Made by a program: the position numbers and the translations under genes. Below, in pieces: positions 16,319 through 25,792 of a stretch of 64,000 bases of DNA. This DNA comes from Spartobacteria bacterium (GTDB lineage Bacteria; Verrucomicrobiota; Verrucomicrobiia; Chthoniobacterales; UBA10450). The stretch covers positions 1-64,000 of the forward strand of contig PMTM01000009.1 in the NCBI GenBank assembly GCA_003167365.1, in the 5' to 3' direction. Below the pieces are notes generated by a model. That model saw only the letters and a list, made by a program, of their open reading frames with translations, did no database searches and was not told where the DNA came from. How positions within the stretch are numbered: position 1 is the stretch's first letter; each line of letters starts with the position of its first letter.

Positions 16319-18366
16319 CGGGCAAACAGCAGCAGCAGAGACAGCAGCGTAACGAAGATGTAGAGCAGGTAAGCGTGAATGCTGCCCGCCTGGAGAGCAC
16401 GAATTTGCCGGGACACGCGCAGAATTAAGATCTGGAGCGGCTGGTAAATGCGCCGTTCAAATACTTCTTCGACATGGCTCTCGAACCGGATCGTTGTCGC
16501 GAAGTAAGGGGAGAACTCATATTCACGTTGCACGTCGCGGCGGGGACGAAACAGCGCCTTGAAAATCATCCGGATCGGCTTCGAGAAACCAGTGGCGGTG
16601 TATTCCATCTGCGGCGTCAATCCGCGCTGGCCGCAGTCCCAGGTCGGGCCGCGGCGCGTCTTCGATTTGCGCGCGAAAACCAGCCACAACGCGAACGGAA
16701 TCGGCAGCAGGCAAACGAACATCAGCGAAATGCCAAGTGTGGAGACAGTGCCGCTTTTTTCCGTGAGCGACGCCAGCACCAGGCCATTGGCGAGACTGAG
16801 TTGCGCGCTGATTTGTTGTCCGGTGAGTTGCTGCGTCAGGGGATCGAGCAGTTGAACGAATTGCGTGGGAAACAATCCGAGCGCCACACACGCGGCGGCG
16901 AGCACTCCCATTCCAAATCGCATTGAACCGGAAACTTCATGCGCTTGCTCGGCCTGCTTGCTGCGCGGCTGCGCGAGAAATGTAATGCCGAACGCCTTCA
17001 CGAAACACGCTGCGGCCAGCGCGCCCGTCAGCGCCAGCATCGCGCCGCTCAACGGGAAAATCAGCCGCATCAGACTGTCCGTCGTGCCGAAACCCTGGAG
17101 AAGCGCCTGGTAAGTCAGCCACTCGCTGACGAAACCGTTCAACGGCGGCAGGGCGGAAATCGCGACGGCGCCGATGAGAAAAAAGAATGCAGTCTGCGGC
17201 ATGCGTTTAATCAAGCCGCCCATTTCTTCCATGTTGCGCGTATGCGTGGCGTGGAGCACGGCGCCCGCGCCAAGGAACAACAGTCCTTTAAACGACGCGT
17301 GATTAATCGTGTGGTAAAGCCCGGCGATTAGTGCGAGCGCGGCCAGCACCGTATGGCCCGTATGCAGAAACATCAGGGCCGCGCCCAAGCCCATTACGAT
17401 GATACCGATGTTTTCGATGCTGTGATAGGCAAGAAGGCGCTTGAGATCGTGTTCCATCAGCGCATAGAGCACACCCAGCACGGCGGAGATCGTGCCCACC
17501 GTCAACATCGTCACGCCCCACCAGAGCGGCGGCGTGCCGAGAAAATCGAACAGCACCCGGATCAACCCGTAGATGCCGGTCTTGATGATCACGCCGGACA
17601 TGAGCGCCGACACGTTGCTGGGCGCGACCGGATGCGCCACCGGTAGCCAAATGTGCAGCGGCACGATGCCCGCCTTGATACCGAAACCGATCAGGAACAA
17701 GAGGAATGCCGCGTCACGTTTGCCGGACGACATCTGCGCGCCAATGTCATGCAAACTGGCGAAGCTGTAATCGCCAGAAGCTTGGAATAGCAGCAAGAAG
17801 CCGAGGATGACGCACCCGGCGTCGATGTGCGCCATGATGAAGTAGAGCACTCCGGCCTTGCGCGTCTCTGCCTCTTCGTGGTCGAAGGTCACGAGACAAT
17901 AGGCCGTCAGCGCCATCAGTTCCCACGCGATAAGAAACAGCCAGATGTTGTCCGCCACGAACGTCAACACCGTGGCCAGCAGCAGCGCATTGAAGAACGC
18001 GCCCAGCACACCGACGTTCTTGCGCCCGAAGAATCCTTTCGCGTAACCCAGCGAATACGTCGAGAGCGCAAAACCGAGCAGCGACACGATGAGAAGGAAG
18101 AACGCGGATAGCGGATCCACGCGGATGGTAAAATGAATGTAAGGAATCAGCGACGGCAGTAGTTGAACTGATTGGTTCGCGGCAGCTGCGCCCGTGACCA
18201 GAACCATCACGGAGGAGACGACACCGCATAGACTTGCCATCGACGCGCAGCCGAACGTGAAAATGTTGGCGAGTTTCTCGGCGCGCAAGAACAACACCCC
18301 CGCCACCGCTCCAAGTACATAACCCGTTAGGCTGAGGTTCAGTAGAGTAGCCGGGAGATTTTCCAC
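16315..18366 (-). CDS. NuoL/HyfB-like proton-translocating subunit
   Basis: A 683-residue polytopic protein of the NuoL/Mrp-antiporter family in the HyfB position. Visible elements are LFLIAWELMALTAYCLV (the TM5 glutamate), GFGIKAGIVPLHIWLPVAHPVAPS, the LLAYHSIENIGII helix and a long C-terminal helical extension of about 100 residues. The start is a GTG. It is the first gene of the six-gene cluster (NuoL-, NuoH-, HyfE-, HyfF-, NuoC/D- and NuoB-like). The 146-base upstream gap should hold the promoter, but no clear boxes stand out. Confidence 0.9.
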   Translation of the reverse strand: MENLPATLLNLSLTGYVLGAVAGVLFLRAEKLANIFTFGCASMASLCGVVSSVMVLVTGAAAANQSVQLLPSLIPYIHFTIRVDPLSAFFLLIVSLLGFALSTYSLGYAKGFFGRKNVGVLGAFFNALLLATVLTFVADNIWLFLIAWELMALTAYCLVTFDHEEAETRKAGVLYFIMAHIDAGCVILGFLLLFQASGDYSFASLHDIGAQMSSGKRDAAFLLFLIGFGIKAGIVPLHIWLPVAHPVAPSNVSALMSGVIIKTGIYGLIRVLFDFLGTPPLWWGVTMLTVGTISAVLGVLYALMEHDLKRLLAYHSIENIGIIVMGLGAALMFLHTGHTVLAALALIAGLYHTINHASFKGLLFLGAGAVLHATHTRNMEEMGGLIKRMPQTAFFFLIGAVAISALPPLNGFVSEWLTYQALLQGFGTTDSLMRLIFPLSGAMLALTGALAAACFVKAFGITFLAQPRSKQAEQAHEVSGSMRFGMGVLAAACVALGLFPTQFVQLLDPLTQQLTGQQISAQLSLANGLVLASLTEKSGTVSTLGISLMFVCLLPIPFALWLVFARKSKTRRGPTWDCGQRGLTPQMEYTATGFSKPIRMIFKALFRPRRDVQREYEFSPYFATTIRFESHVEEVFERRIYQPLQILILRVSRQIRALQAGSIHAYLLYIFVTLLSLLLLFAR

Positions 18367-18512
18367 AGTCGTTGTTTGCTCCAGTCAGTGTCAGGTGCGT
18401 CAAATCAAAGTCAAAAAAGCAGCGTCAATGCGCAGGGAACGGTCTCGGACTCGATCGCTTCTGCGCCGACATCACCAGGCCCTCACCGCCGTGCGCGAAA
18501 TGAAGTAACCGT

Positions 18513-19235
18513 TTAATTCCAAGGCGCAGTTAACAACGCGCGCGTTTCTTCCACACCGACGCGCCAAATCTTCATCATCTCCTCATCGTCGCGCTGATAG
18601 CGGCCGCCGTAGTTCCCATCTCGCAAATATTCGCGCACCGATTTCGGATCGAGCTGCCGCAAACGCTCCAGATCGCTCATCGGCTTTTGTTCGCGCGGCA
18701 TGTCGATGTTAGCCAAACGCGTCCACGGAAAATTCTCCATCCATGACGCGTGCGACGCGACCGGATCGATGGCTTGCACTTGCGCCCAAACTTTGGGCGC
18801 GTTCCACCAATTATGAAACTTGATCCTGATGCCGGAATGATCCGCCATCCATTCGGCGGCGAGCGATTGCGTCGGCGTGTTGCCGCCGTGTCCGTTGACG
18901 ATCAGGATTCGCTTGAACCCCTGCTCCGCCATGGCGTCGAGAATGTCGCGCAAGATCGATAAGTAAGTTTCGACGCGCAGCGTGATCGTGCCGGGAAACG
19001 CGCGAAAGTACGGTGTGATGCCATAAGCCAGCACCGGAAAAACGGGCACGCCCAACGGCTCCGCCGCTTCCGCCGCGATCCGTTCCGACAAAATGCTGTC
19101 CACGCTAAGGCTCAGATAACAATGCTGCTCCGTGCTCCCAAGCGGCAACGCACAGCGGTCGTCGCGCTTGAGATACTCTTCCACCATCATCCAGTTCGTT
19201 TCGCTGATGCGCATCGGTCGAATCCAATCTCTCAA
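18513..19235 (-). CDS. Creatininase family amidohydrolase
   Basis: A 240-residue member of the creatininase/FAPy-deformylase family of metal-dependent amidohydrolases. Typical signatures are LPLGSTEQH near residue 30 (metal-binding Glu and His), the Asp a few residues on (SVDSIL), and ILIVNGHGGN near 110 (His ligand). In creatininase itself these bind Zn or Mn in a hexamer. Members also act in riboflavin/F420 and PQQ-type pathways, so the substrate is not assigned. It is followed by a CTCAACTG-type tandem repeat (about 19230-19258) and stands apart from its neighbours. Confidence 0.85.
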   Translation of the reverse strand: MRDWIRPMRISETNWMMVEEYLKRDDRCALPLGSTEQHCYLSLSVDSILSERIAAEAAEPLGVPVFPVLAYGITPYFRAFPGTITLRVETYLSILRDILDAMAEQGFKRILIVNGHGGNTPTQSLAAEWMADHSGIRIKFHNWWNAPKVWAQVQAIDPVASHASWMENFPWTRLANIDMPREQKPMSDLERLRQLDPKSVREYLRDGNYGGRYQRDDEEMMKIWRVGVEETRALLTAPWN

Positions 19236-19263
19236 CTGCTCAACTGCTCAACTATTCCTTCGG

Positions 19264-20241
19264 TCATTCTTGTTTGTAAGATGAAACTCGAAGCACGCGA
19301 ATGCTGGCCGGCTTGCCGTCGCGGCGAATGTCCCGCTTCTCAATCGAGAACTCAATGATGGACGCAGTCGTCAGGCTGCCACCACCGTTCTCCTGATACT
19401 CAACCTGGTAATGATTCCCTTTTGCTTCGAGCAGCCGGTAGCGCATGAATCCGTTTGCCTCGGGCACGGGACATCTGATCCATTCGCCGTCTTGTCTCAC
19501 GCCGTCCTGATTAAATTCATTCCCATTTTTCTCGACGGCATCCAGATTGATTTCCGTGACCACAGGACTTTCCGAATCGGAGATCCAGCAACCGATCATG
19601 TTGAACACTTTGGGGTGAATCTTGAGCGCCGGCGCGGAAGGGCGCGCCGCAACTTGCGCGGGGACTGGGCCTAAGCGTACCGGGTGAAGCGACTTTACGA
19701 TCTTGGCGAACTCGGCCACCGTAATCCCACTCGCGGAAAAGCCGTGGTACCTTCCCAGGATCGGGTGGCCGGCTGCGTCCTTGGCTTTTTCTACGTCCAT
19801 GTTCGTGTCGCTTTGCCAGTTCGACTTGATCTCGATCTTGCGACCGGTTTTCCCTTTCGGCCTGTAGATCAGATACATCGGGCCCAGGGGAGATTGGATT
19901 TCCGCATCCTCCGAGTCCTCTTCGACCATGACGTTGCGGTCGCAGATGCCTTCGCGCGCCGATTCGATCGAGAATGTCGCCTTCCGACCGTTTCCATATT
20001 CCACCGAGTAAAGTGGCAACGGATGATTCTCATCTTCCCCGCTATTGTGCTGATCGTAAGTGATCTCGACTTTCTTTAATCGAAAACCGTCTGGTAGATG
20101 CGAAGGAACAAAGCAGGTGATCTCCAATTTCTTTAAATCGTCCAATGTTTTAGCCGCTCCTTGCGCCCGCAATGCGCTCTTGCCGCACAGACCGGCACAA
20201 AGAATGATCGCCAACGGCGCGGCGCGTAATGATTTCTTCAT
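19264..20241 (-). CDS. Secreted protein of unknown function
   Basis: A 325-residue exported protein. I begin at the ATG giving MKKSLRAAPLAIILCAGLCG, a good signal peptide cleaved near ALRAQG; an in-frame start 39 bases upstream adds an unlikely polar leader. The mature part begins with KTLDDLKKLEITCFVPSHLP, a motif seen in lipoprotein-like DUF4367-type domains (LPDGF), and ends in a second beta-rich part (FNMIGCWISDSESPVV). I cannot name the family with confidence. It is divergent from the membrane-protein gene that starts 33 bases away. Confidence 0.6.
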   Translation of the reverse strand: MKKSLRAAPLAIILCAGLCGKSALRAQGAAKTLDDLKKLEITCFVPSHLPDGFRLKKVEITYDQHNSGEDENHPLPLYSVEYGNGRKATFSIESAREGICDRNVMVEEDSEDAEIQSPLGPMYLIYRPKGKTGRKIEIKSNWQSDTNMDVEKAKDAAGHPILGRYHGFSASGITVAEFAKIVKSLHPVRLGPVPAQVAARPSAPALKIHPKVFNMIGCWISDSESPVVTEINLDAVEKNGNEFNQDGVRQDGEWIRCPVPEANGFMRYRLLEAKGNHYQVEYQENGGGSLTTASIIEFSIEKRDIRRDGKPASIRVLRVSSYKQE

Positions 20242-20273
20242 ACCTGAAACGATTTCTGCTAGAACACTAGACC

Positions 20274-20822
20274 ATGGCAAGCTCGATCGCTCCGCCCTCG
20301 CCGACGCGGCACCTGGCCCGGCTGGTATTCACGGCGTTTCTGCTCACGTTCATCGCGTCGCGCGCACTCGTGATCTTAATTATGACGCGGCGCATGCCCG
20401 ACTTCTTCCTGCACATGGGCGGAACGCATGTTCATCATCTTAACTACGGAATCTTTTTGCTCTCCGCCGTCGCGGGAGTTTTGCTCTTCGCGAAGTTGAA
20501 CGACACGCAGCGCAGCGTCTGCGCGCTCGTTTACGGTTTCGGGTTAGCGCTAACCTTCGACGAATTCGGCATGTGGCTGCACCTGGGCGGCAGTTATTGG
20601 CAACGGGCCAGTTTTGACGCGGTCATCGTTGTGCTGGGCGTATTTGGACTGATCGCGTTCATGCCGCGCTGGCAACGAATACGCGCGCATCATTTCATCA
20701 CCGGTGGCGTGCTTCTTATTGCAGTCGCATCCTTTTACTGGATGCTTTTTAAGTCGCTCAAGCACGCCAACGACAAACTCCTGCCGCGCTTGATCGACAT
20801 CGAGCAACACGGGCCGCAATAA
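20274..20822 (+). CDS. Small integral membrane protein
   Basis: A 182-residue protein with five hydrophobic segments. The stretch MGGTHVHHLNYGIFLL near residues 48-63 is His-rich and, with DEFGMWLHLGGSYWQR further on, may place His and acidic residues in one membrane-edge site. I know similar proteins only as uncharacterised integral membrane proteins. It starts 33 bases from the divergent secreted-protein gene, so both share a very short promoter region. Confidence 0.65.
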   Translation: MASSIAPPSPTRHLARLVFTAFLLTFIASRALVILIMTRRMPDFFLHMGGTHVHHLNYGIFLLSAVAGVLLFAKLNDTQRSVCALVYGFGLALTFDEFGMWLHLGGSYWQRASFDAVIVVLGVFGLIAFMPRWQRIRAHHFITGGVLLIAVASFYWMLFKSLKHANDKLLPRLIDIEQHGPQ

Positions 20823-20840
20823 TAAGTGCCGCGAAGGAGC

Positions 20841-20990
20841 TGTAGAGGCGCTCGCCGCGGCGAGCGCAGAAGTTAATTATTTGCGGCTGAGACAGCCGCC
20901 ACTACACCTTAGTCCTCCAATCTCATCATGGCGGCGAAGCCTGGAACTTAATTAGCAACGCCCCCGAAAGTTTTCGGAGCCGTTCCACCT
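20841..20990. repeat. Type C element followed by a type D right arm
   Basis: 20841-20906 is a complete type C element: TGTAGAGGCG at the left, CGCCACTACA at the right, with internal palindromes CTCGCCGCGGCGAG and GCGGCTG-AGA-CAGCCGC. It is followed by a type D right arm (GGCGGCGAAGCC ... GTTCCACCT, ending at 20990). The order is the same as in the right half of 4213-4409; the left D arm is missing. Confidence 0.7.
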
Positions 20991-21032
20991 CTCAACTACT
21001 CAACAATTCCACAACTCAACTTTCCCCATGCG

Positions 21033-21878
21033 TTGAAACCGACACGAATTTTCATCCTAACATTAGCGGCGATGATCGCGTTCGCGAGCAACTCGCTGCT
21101 CTGCCGAGTGGCGTTGAAGCAAACCAGCATCGACGCCGCCAGCTTTACGTTCATTCGCATCTTCTCCGGCGCCGCCGCGCTTTGGCTCATTATGCAGATG
21201 CGCAACGCGGCATGGAAAGATGCTGGAAACTGGCCGTCCGCGCTGGCGCTCTTCGCCTATGCCGCTGCTTTTTCGTTTGCCTATCGCAATCTCACCGCCG
21301 CAACGGGAGCATTGCTTCTGTTTGGCGCTGTCCAGGCCACAATGATTCTCTGGGGTCTGCGCAAAGGCGAACGATTGCATGCAATCCAAATCGTCGGTCT
21401 CGTCTTGGCCGTGAGCGGGCTTATCGTGCTCCTGTTCCCTGGTCTTTCGGCTCCGCCGTTTAGTGGTTCGATCTTGATGCTCAGTGCCGGTGTGGCTTGG
21501 GGAATTTATTCGTTGCGCGGAAAGCAAAGTGGCAACGCAGTTGCCGCCACCGCTGGCAATTTTCTGCGCGCCGTTCCGTTCGCTGCAATTGTCAGCATCA
21601 TCCTGTTCCCGTGGGCGCACCTCGATCGCGTAGGAATCGGCTATGCCGTGCTCTCCGGAGCGATTGCTTCCGGAGCCGGTTACGTGATCTGGTATACTGC
21701 GTTGTCCAGTTTGAAAGCGACAAGCGCCGCAACCGTTCAACTTAGTGTGCCGATCTTCGCGGCCACCGGCGGGATTCTCTTGCTCGGCGAGCCGCTCACG
21801 CTGCGTTTTCTAATCGCGTCCATCGCGGTCTTAGGCGGAATCGCGCTTTTCGTAATCGAAAAACGTCACGCCGCCTGA
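21033..21878 (+). CDS. EamA-family (DMT) transporter
   Basis: A 281-residue inner-membrane protein with ten hydrophobic helices in two EamA repeats, as in drug/metabolite exporters. The first repeat opens with AMIAFASNSLLCRVALKQTSIDAASFTFIR, the second with SILMLSAGVAWGIYSLRGK, and the family end LLLGEPLTLRFLIASIAVLGGIAL is intact. The start offered is a TTG; an ATG 41 bases later is out of frame, so the TTG is kept. Substrate unknown. Tandem CTCAACTA-type repeats lie immediately upstream. Confidence 0.88.
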   Translation: MKPTRIFILTLAAMIAFASNSLLCRVALKQTSIDAASFTFIRIFSGAAALWLIMQMRNAAWKDAGNWPSALALFAYAAAFSFAYRNLTAATGALLLFGAVQATMILWGLRKGERLHAIQIVGLVLAVSGLIVLLFPGLSAPPFSGSILMLSAGVAWGIYSLRGKQSGNAVAATAGNFLRAVPFAAIVSIILFPWAHLDRVGIGYAVLSGAIASGAGYVIWYTALSSLKATSAATVQLSVPIFAATGGILLLGEPLTLRFLIASIAVLGGIALFVIEKRHAA

Positions 21879-22039
21879 TTCCACCAGCCAGGCTCGGACC
21901 GATGTTATGTATGGCGGCGGAACCACGACTTAATTAGCAACGCCCGAGGGACCGCGCTCGGCACGCAATGATCGCGTGCGGGGTAACACCCATTTTCACT
22001 TGCCCGTGCCGCATGGTATAGTCACGCAAAATCATCCCC

Positions 22040-23080
22040 ATGAAAGCACTCGTTTATCACGGTCCAGGAAAGAAGAAGTTGGAAGACGTGGCGAAGCCCT
22101 CGCTACGCGAAGCGACCGACGCCGTGGTGCGGGTAACCAAGACCACCATCTGCGGTACGGATCTGCACATCCTGAAAGGAGACGTGGCCACCGTCGCGGA
22201 AGGTCGCATCTTGGGCCATGAAGGGATCGGGGTCATCGATGAGGTCGGAACCGGTGTCAGCCGCTTTCACAAGGGCGATCGAGTCCTGATCTCGTGCATC
22301 ACGGCGTGCGGAAAGTGTGAGTTTTGCAGGCGCAGCATGCCCTCCCATTGCGAGCAGGGCGGCTGGATTCTGGGCAACACGATTGACGGAACGCAGGCCG
22401 AGTTCGTCCGGATTCCTTTTGCCGACACGAGTCTTTATCCCATTCCCGAGGCCGCAGACGAAGACGCGATGGTGATGCTCAGCGACATCCTGCCGACCGG
22501 CTATGAATGCGGCGTGCTCAACGGCTGCGTCAAACCGGGAGATATGGTGGCCATCATCGGTGCGGGCCCTGTCGGACTGTCGGCACTGCTGACGACACAA
22601 TTCTATGCTCCGGCGCACATCATCGTCATCGATCTCGATGACAACCGTCTCGAGGTGGCGAAGCAGTTCGGGGCGACCGCGGTGGTCAACAGCACCGATG
22701 GCAAGGCCGTCGAAAAAGTCATGGCCATGACTTCCGGCAAAGGAGTGGATGTCGCTATCGAAGCGGTCGGCGTAGCCGCTACGTTCGAAATCTGTCAGGA
22801 AATCGTCGGCGCCGGCGGCCACATCGCCAACATCGGCGTGCACGGGGCGAGCGTGTCCCTGCACCTCGAGAAACTCTGGTCGCAAAACATCACCATCACG
22901 ACGCGGCTCGTCGACGCAGTGACCACTTCGCTGCTGCTCAAGACGGTCATGTCCGGCAAGCTCAAGCCGAAACAGCTCGTCACGCATCACTTCACGCTCG
23001 ATGACGTCATGAAGGCCTATGACACTTTCGGCAATGCCGGGAAGGAACGCGCCTTGAAAGTCATCCTGACGAACAAATAG
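22040..23080 (+). CDS. Zinc-dependent alcohol dehydrogenase family protein
   Basis: A 346-residue medium-chain dehydrogenase. The catalytic zinc site is shown by CGTDLH (C38) and GHEGIG (H60, E61); a structural zinc lobe is shown by four Cys in CGKCEFCRRSMPSHC. The Rossmann motif is IGAGPVGLSALL, followed by IDLDDNRLEVAKQFGA, so NAD is the likely cofactor. It resembles the secondary-alcohol type (isopropanol/butanediol dehydrogenase). The gene stands alone with about 160 bases upstream containing a partial palindromic repeat. Confidence 0.9.
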   Translation: MKALVYHGPGKKKLEDVAKPSLREATDAVVRVTKTTICGTDLHILKGDVATVAEGRILGHEGIGVIDEVGTGVSRFHKGDRVLISCITACGKCEFCRRSMPSHCEQGGWILGNTIDGTQAEFVRIPFADTSLYPIPEAADEDAMVMLSDILPTGYECGVLNGCVKPGDMVAIIGAGPVGLSALLTTQFYAPAHIIVIDLDDNRLEVAKQFGATAVVNSTDGKAVEKVMAMTSGKGVDVAIEAVGVAATFEICQEIVGAGGHIANIGVHGASVSLHLEKLWSQNITITTRLVDAVTTSLLLKTVMSGKLKPKQLVTHHFTLDDVMKAYDTFGNAGKERALKVILTNK

Positions 23081-23231
23081 TCTGGCACGCGGGCGGTGCT
23101 CAGTTTTTTTAAGCGTTACTCACAGTCCAAGGAGTGACGTGGCTCGTTACCGTTTGTCCAAATTCAGATTCTGTGATGAATGCGTCCGCGCTATCTTTGG
23201 AGAATATATATAAGCGCTGTTACATTGCCTG

Positions 23232-23693
23232 ATGAATGCACCCTCGAGTCCCGCGCCGAATCTTACGCAACGTCCGCCACGCAGTCCCCGGGTGCGTCTC
23301 GGCGGCTATGTCATGCTCGCCCGCATTCTCGACAAGGGCCGCGCCGAACATGCGGGCACGGCGGGCGAATACAAATACAACAACCCGATGGACCATCATT
23401 GGTTCCGTTTTACCGGAATCACGGCGGAGGCATTGAAATCAGAACTCGCGACGGGAAAAGGTGACGGCGATATGCTGGCGTGGATCGAGCAAAACGCTCC
23501 AAACCAGCACACGCCGTGGGAAATTCAGCAGTGGAGCGCTTATCTAAATGAGCGCGGCCCGGACGGCGACGTGGAAACGCTGGAGTTTTTCACCAAGCGC
23601 GTCGGCGACATCAGTAAAACGCGTGAGGATGTGAAAACTTGGTTCGACTATCTCGACCTCGACGACCACGTCACCTTCGGCGGGAAAGCGTAA
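23232..23693 (+). CDS. DUF5069 domain protein
   Basis: A 153-residue protein of the DUF5069 family: RLGGYVMLARILDKGRA at the front, WFRFTGITAEAL in the middle and VKTWFDYLDLDD at the end. The role is unknown. A second member with lower similarity lies at 42281. The upstream sequence has a TATATATAAGC run (about 23203-23215) that resembles one upstream of 10632. Confidence 0.85.
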   Translation: MNAPSSPAPNLTQRPPRSPRVRLGGYVMLARILDKGRAEHAGTAGEYKYNNPMDHHWFRFTGITAEALKSELATGKGDGDMLAWIEQNAPNQHTPWEIQQWSAYLNERGPDGDVETLEFFTKRVGDISKTREDVKTWFDYLDLDDHVTFGGKA

Positions 23694-23728
23694 CCGGCGC
23701 TGTGAGTAAACGGGTGGATCGAGCAATC

Positions 23729-23842
23729 GTCGCCGCGGCGACCTCGATGTTAGATATGGCGGCGGAGCTGTAGAGGCGCTCGCCGCGGCGAGCGCAGTTG
23801 TTTTTGTTTGCGGCTGAGACCCCGCTTAGCGGGGCCACTACA
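23729..23842. repeat. GTCGCCGCGGCGAC palindrome and type C element
   Basis: A palindrome GTCGCCGCGGCGAC (23729-23742) is followed by a type C element (23769-23842) with TGTAGAGGCG at its left end and CCACTACA at its right. The right hairpin is a variant, CCCCGCTTAGCGGGG, in place of the usual GCGG-type arm. A left half copy of type C recurs at about 24337-24365. Confidence 0.7.
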
Positions 23843-23921
23843 CCACTCAAGACCTCAACTGTCCCCTCACTCTTCCCGCCGCACCGACTCAACCAGGTCG
23901 CTGCTCTGGTCCTGCGCTCGT

Positions 23922-24269
23922 TTAGAAATCCAGTTCGAGATCCTCTTCGCAGAAATCGAACTTCTTGGCTTCGGTTTCGCTATCGTCGGCGAACACCGCC
24001 TTGATGTACCACTTGCAGCCTTTTTTGTTGGTTGATTTGTCCCACTTCAACGTCACCGTCTGGTCCGGCTTGATGCCTTCCTTGCCGAGATCGAAATGGC
24101 CGTATTCCTTGCCGTCCTCCGACACGAGAAGACTCTTGATCGTGTCCTTCGTCGTATTGTGGACCTTAAATGTATATTCCTCATCCTCCGCGGTCGCATG
24201 ACGTACCGGAATGAAGACGAACGAGAGGGCTACAGCGACAAGGGCGCCGAGTTTTAAATAATTTTTCAT
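23922..24269 (-). CDS. Secreted beta-rich protein of unknown function
   Basis: A 115-residue exported protein. The start is placed at the ATG of MKNYLKLGALVAVALSF, giving a signal peptide cleaved near RHATAEDEE; an upstream in-frame Met adds an implausible leader. The mature part alternates hydrophobic and charged residues (YTFKVHNTTKDTIKSLLVSE) and has two Cys that could pair. No family recognised. Confidence 0.6.
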   Translation of the reverse strand: MKNYLKLGALVAVALSFVFIPVRHATAEDEEYTFKVHNTTKDTIKSLLVSEDGKEYGHFDLGKEGIKPDQTVTLKWDKSTNKKGCKWYIKAVFADDSETEAKKFDFCEEDLELDF

Positions 24270-24389
24270 GTTGGTATGGTAGCAGCAATCATGCGACACG
24301 CGTCGTTTTTGCTCGCAACCAATTTGCCGCCAGAACGTGTGGAGGCGCTCGCCGCGGCGAGCGTAAAACTGCCAGTCCGACTCGGACCC

Positions 24390-24728
24390 TCAAATGTTTC
24401 CGACCTCGCCGCCGCCGACACGATAAAAGTAGGAGCGATCCTCGATCAGTATGCAACCCGACCGTTTCGCAGATTCCACATTCTCCTTCGCTTCCGGATC
24501 TGCCACCAACTTCTTTCGGTATTCCTCATAAGCCGTGAGGCTTTCGAATCCGATAAGGGTCATGGCGATATTATCCGCTCCGCCATAACCCTTCTTCGGG
24601 AGAAAATAACCTAACGGCTCGCCCCCACAGCGTTTGATGATCCCGCCTTCCATCCAGCGTCGCGCGTAAGTTTCGAAATCAGCGAGTTTCTGCGGATCAA
24701 TCGTGTAGCGAATGCAGTGGAAAATCAT
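24390..24728 (-). CDS. NIPSNAP family protein
   Basis: A 112-residue ferredoxin-like alpha/beta barrel protein of the NIPSNAP family: IRYTIDPQKLADFETYARRW at the front, GGEPLGYFLP and the AYEEYRKKLVADPE motif are characteristic. The molecular function of bacterial members is unknown; they are presumed dimers. Another member lies at 32011. Confidence 0.82.
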   Translation of the reverse strand: MIFHCIRYTIDPQKLADFETYARRWMEGGIIKRCGGEPLGYFLPKKGYGGADNIAMTLIGFESLTAYEEYRKKLVADPEAKENVESAKRSGCILIEDRSYFYRVGGGEVGNI

Positions 24729-24820
24729 AAAGGCAACTTACCCGCGCCCCCGGATTATGCCGCTTCAATCACGGAAAGAATATTGCGACGGCGATACCAG
24801 GCGGATAGGTTCCGGGCCTG

Positions 24821-25693
24821 ATGCGGAAGATCATCCCATTTTTTCTCGCAGTGGTGATGCCGGCGATCTCTCTAATGGCGCAATCGACGACCGGGCAATC
24901 ACATTTCGCTAAGCTCGACGGCGATCTAAAAGTCCATTACTCGGTTTACGGCAAAGCGGATCCTACGCTCGTTTTTATTCATGGCTGGGCGTGCGACGAG
25001 ACGGTCTGGAATATGCAAGCGCCTGAGCTCGGGAAGGAGATGCGATGCATCACCATCGATCTTCCCGGTCATGGCGAGAGCGACAAGCCGCAGATGTCAT
25101 ACACAATGCATCTCTACGCGGCTGCCATTGATACCGTCTTACGCGATGCTCAGGTGCGCTCAGCCATTCTCGTCGGTCATAGCAACGGCGTGCCAGTAAT
25201 CCGGCAATTCTACCGTGAGTTCCAAACCAGCGTAAGCGGTCTTGTTATTGTGGAAGGAGGTCTGCGGCCGTTTGTCGATGCGGCTTCGATGCAACAATTC
25301 ATCGCGCCGCTCCGCGGGCCTAATTATCCAAGCGCGGCCGGCAAGTTCGTCGAATCGATGACGAAGCCAATCAAAGACGAAGCGCTGCGTCAGCGAATCA
25401 AAACATTGATGTTGCGCACACCGCAGTATGTGGCGGTAAGCGAGTTTGAAAACACGGTCGATCCCGAGCTTTGGAAGGAGGATAAGATTAACGTGCCCGT
25501 GCTAATGATCCTGGCTAAGCAACCGGTCTGGACCGAGGAATACGAGCGATTTGTCCGCAGTCTCGTGCCGCAGCTCGATTATCAAGTGTGGGAGAACGTC
25601 TCCCACTTTGTCATGATGGAAAAGCCGCGTGAATTCAACGATGCCGTGCGCGCTTTCCTCAAAAGTAACAGATTACTAGCGCAAGGTAGATAG
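24821..25693 (+). CDS. Alpha/beta hydrolase, exported
   Basis: A 290-residue alpha/beta-fold hydrolase with a signal peptide (IIPFFLAVVMPAISLMAQS). The oxyanion region FIHGWACDETVW, the nucleophile elbow GHSNG (Ser near 117) and the C-terminal His in VSHFVMMEKP make a complete triad, with an Asp or Glu expected near VLMILAKQPVW. It is probably a periplasmic esterase or lactonase; substrate unknown. Confidence 0.85.
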   Translation: MRKIIPFFLAVVMPAISLMAQSTTGQSHFAKLDGDLKVHYSVYGKADPTLVFIHGWACDETVWNMQAPELGKEMRCITIDLPGHGESDKPQMSYTMHLYAAAIDTVLRDAQVRSAILVGHSNGVPVIRQFYREFQTSVSGLVIVEGGLRPFVDAASMQQFIAPLRGPNYPSAAGKFVESMTKPIKDEALRQRIKTLMLRTPQYVAVSEFENTVDPELWKEDKINVPVLMILAKQPVWTEEYERFVRSLVPQLDYQVWENVSHFVMMEKPREFNDAVRAFLKSNRLLAQGR

Positions 25694-25792
25694 CATATCC
25701 TTTGCGCCTCAGGCGGGACTTCTGCCTTCTGAGTCCAAGAAACTTTGTAACCGTTCTTTGCTTCATCCTGTCATTCATCTTGAGAAGGGCTC

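Noticed and set aside
10780-18366. A functional Ni-Fe hydrogenase 4 or formate hydrogenlyase.
   Set aside because: All four Ni-Fe cysteines are missing in the large subunit, and no hydrogenase maturation or formate dehydrogenase gene is nearby.
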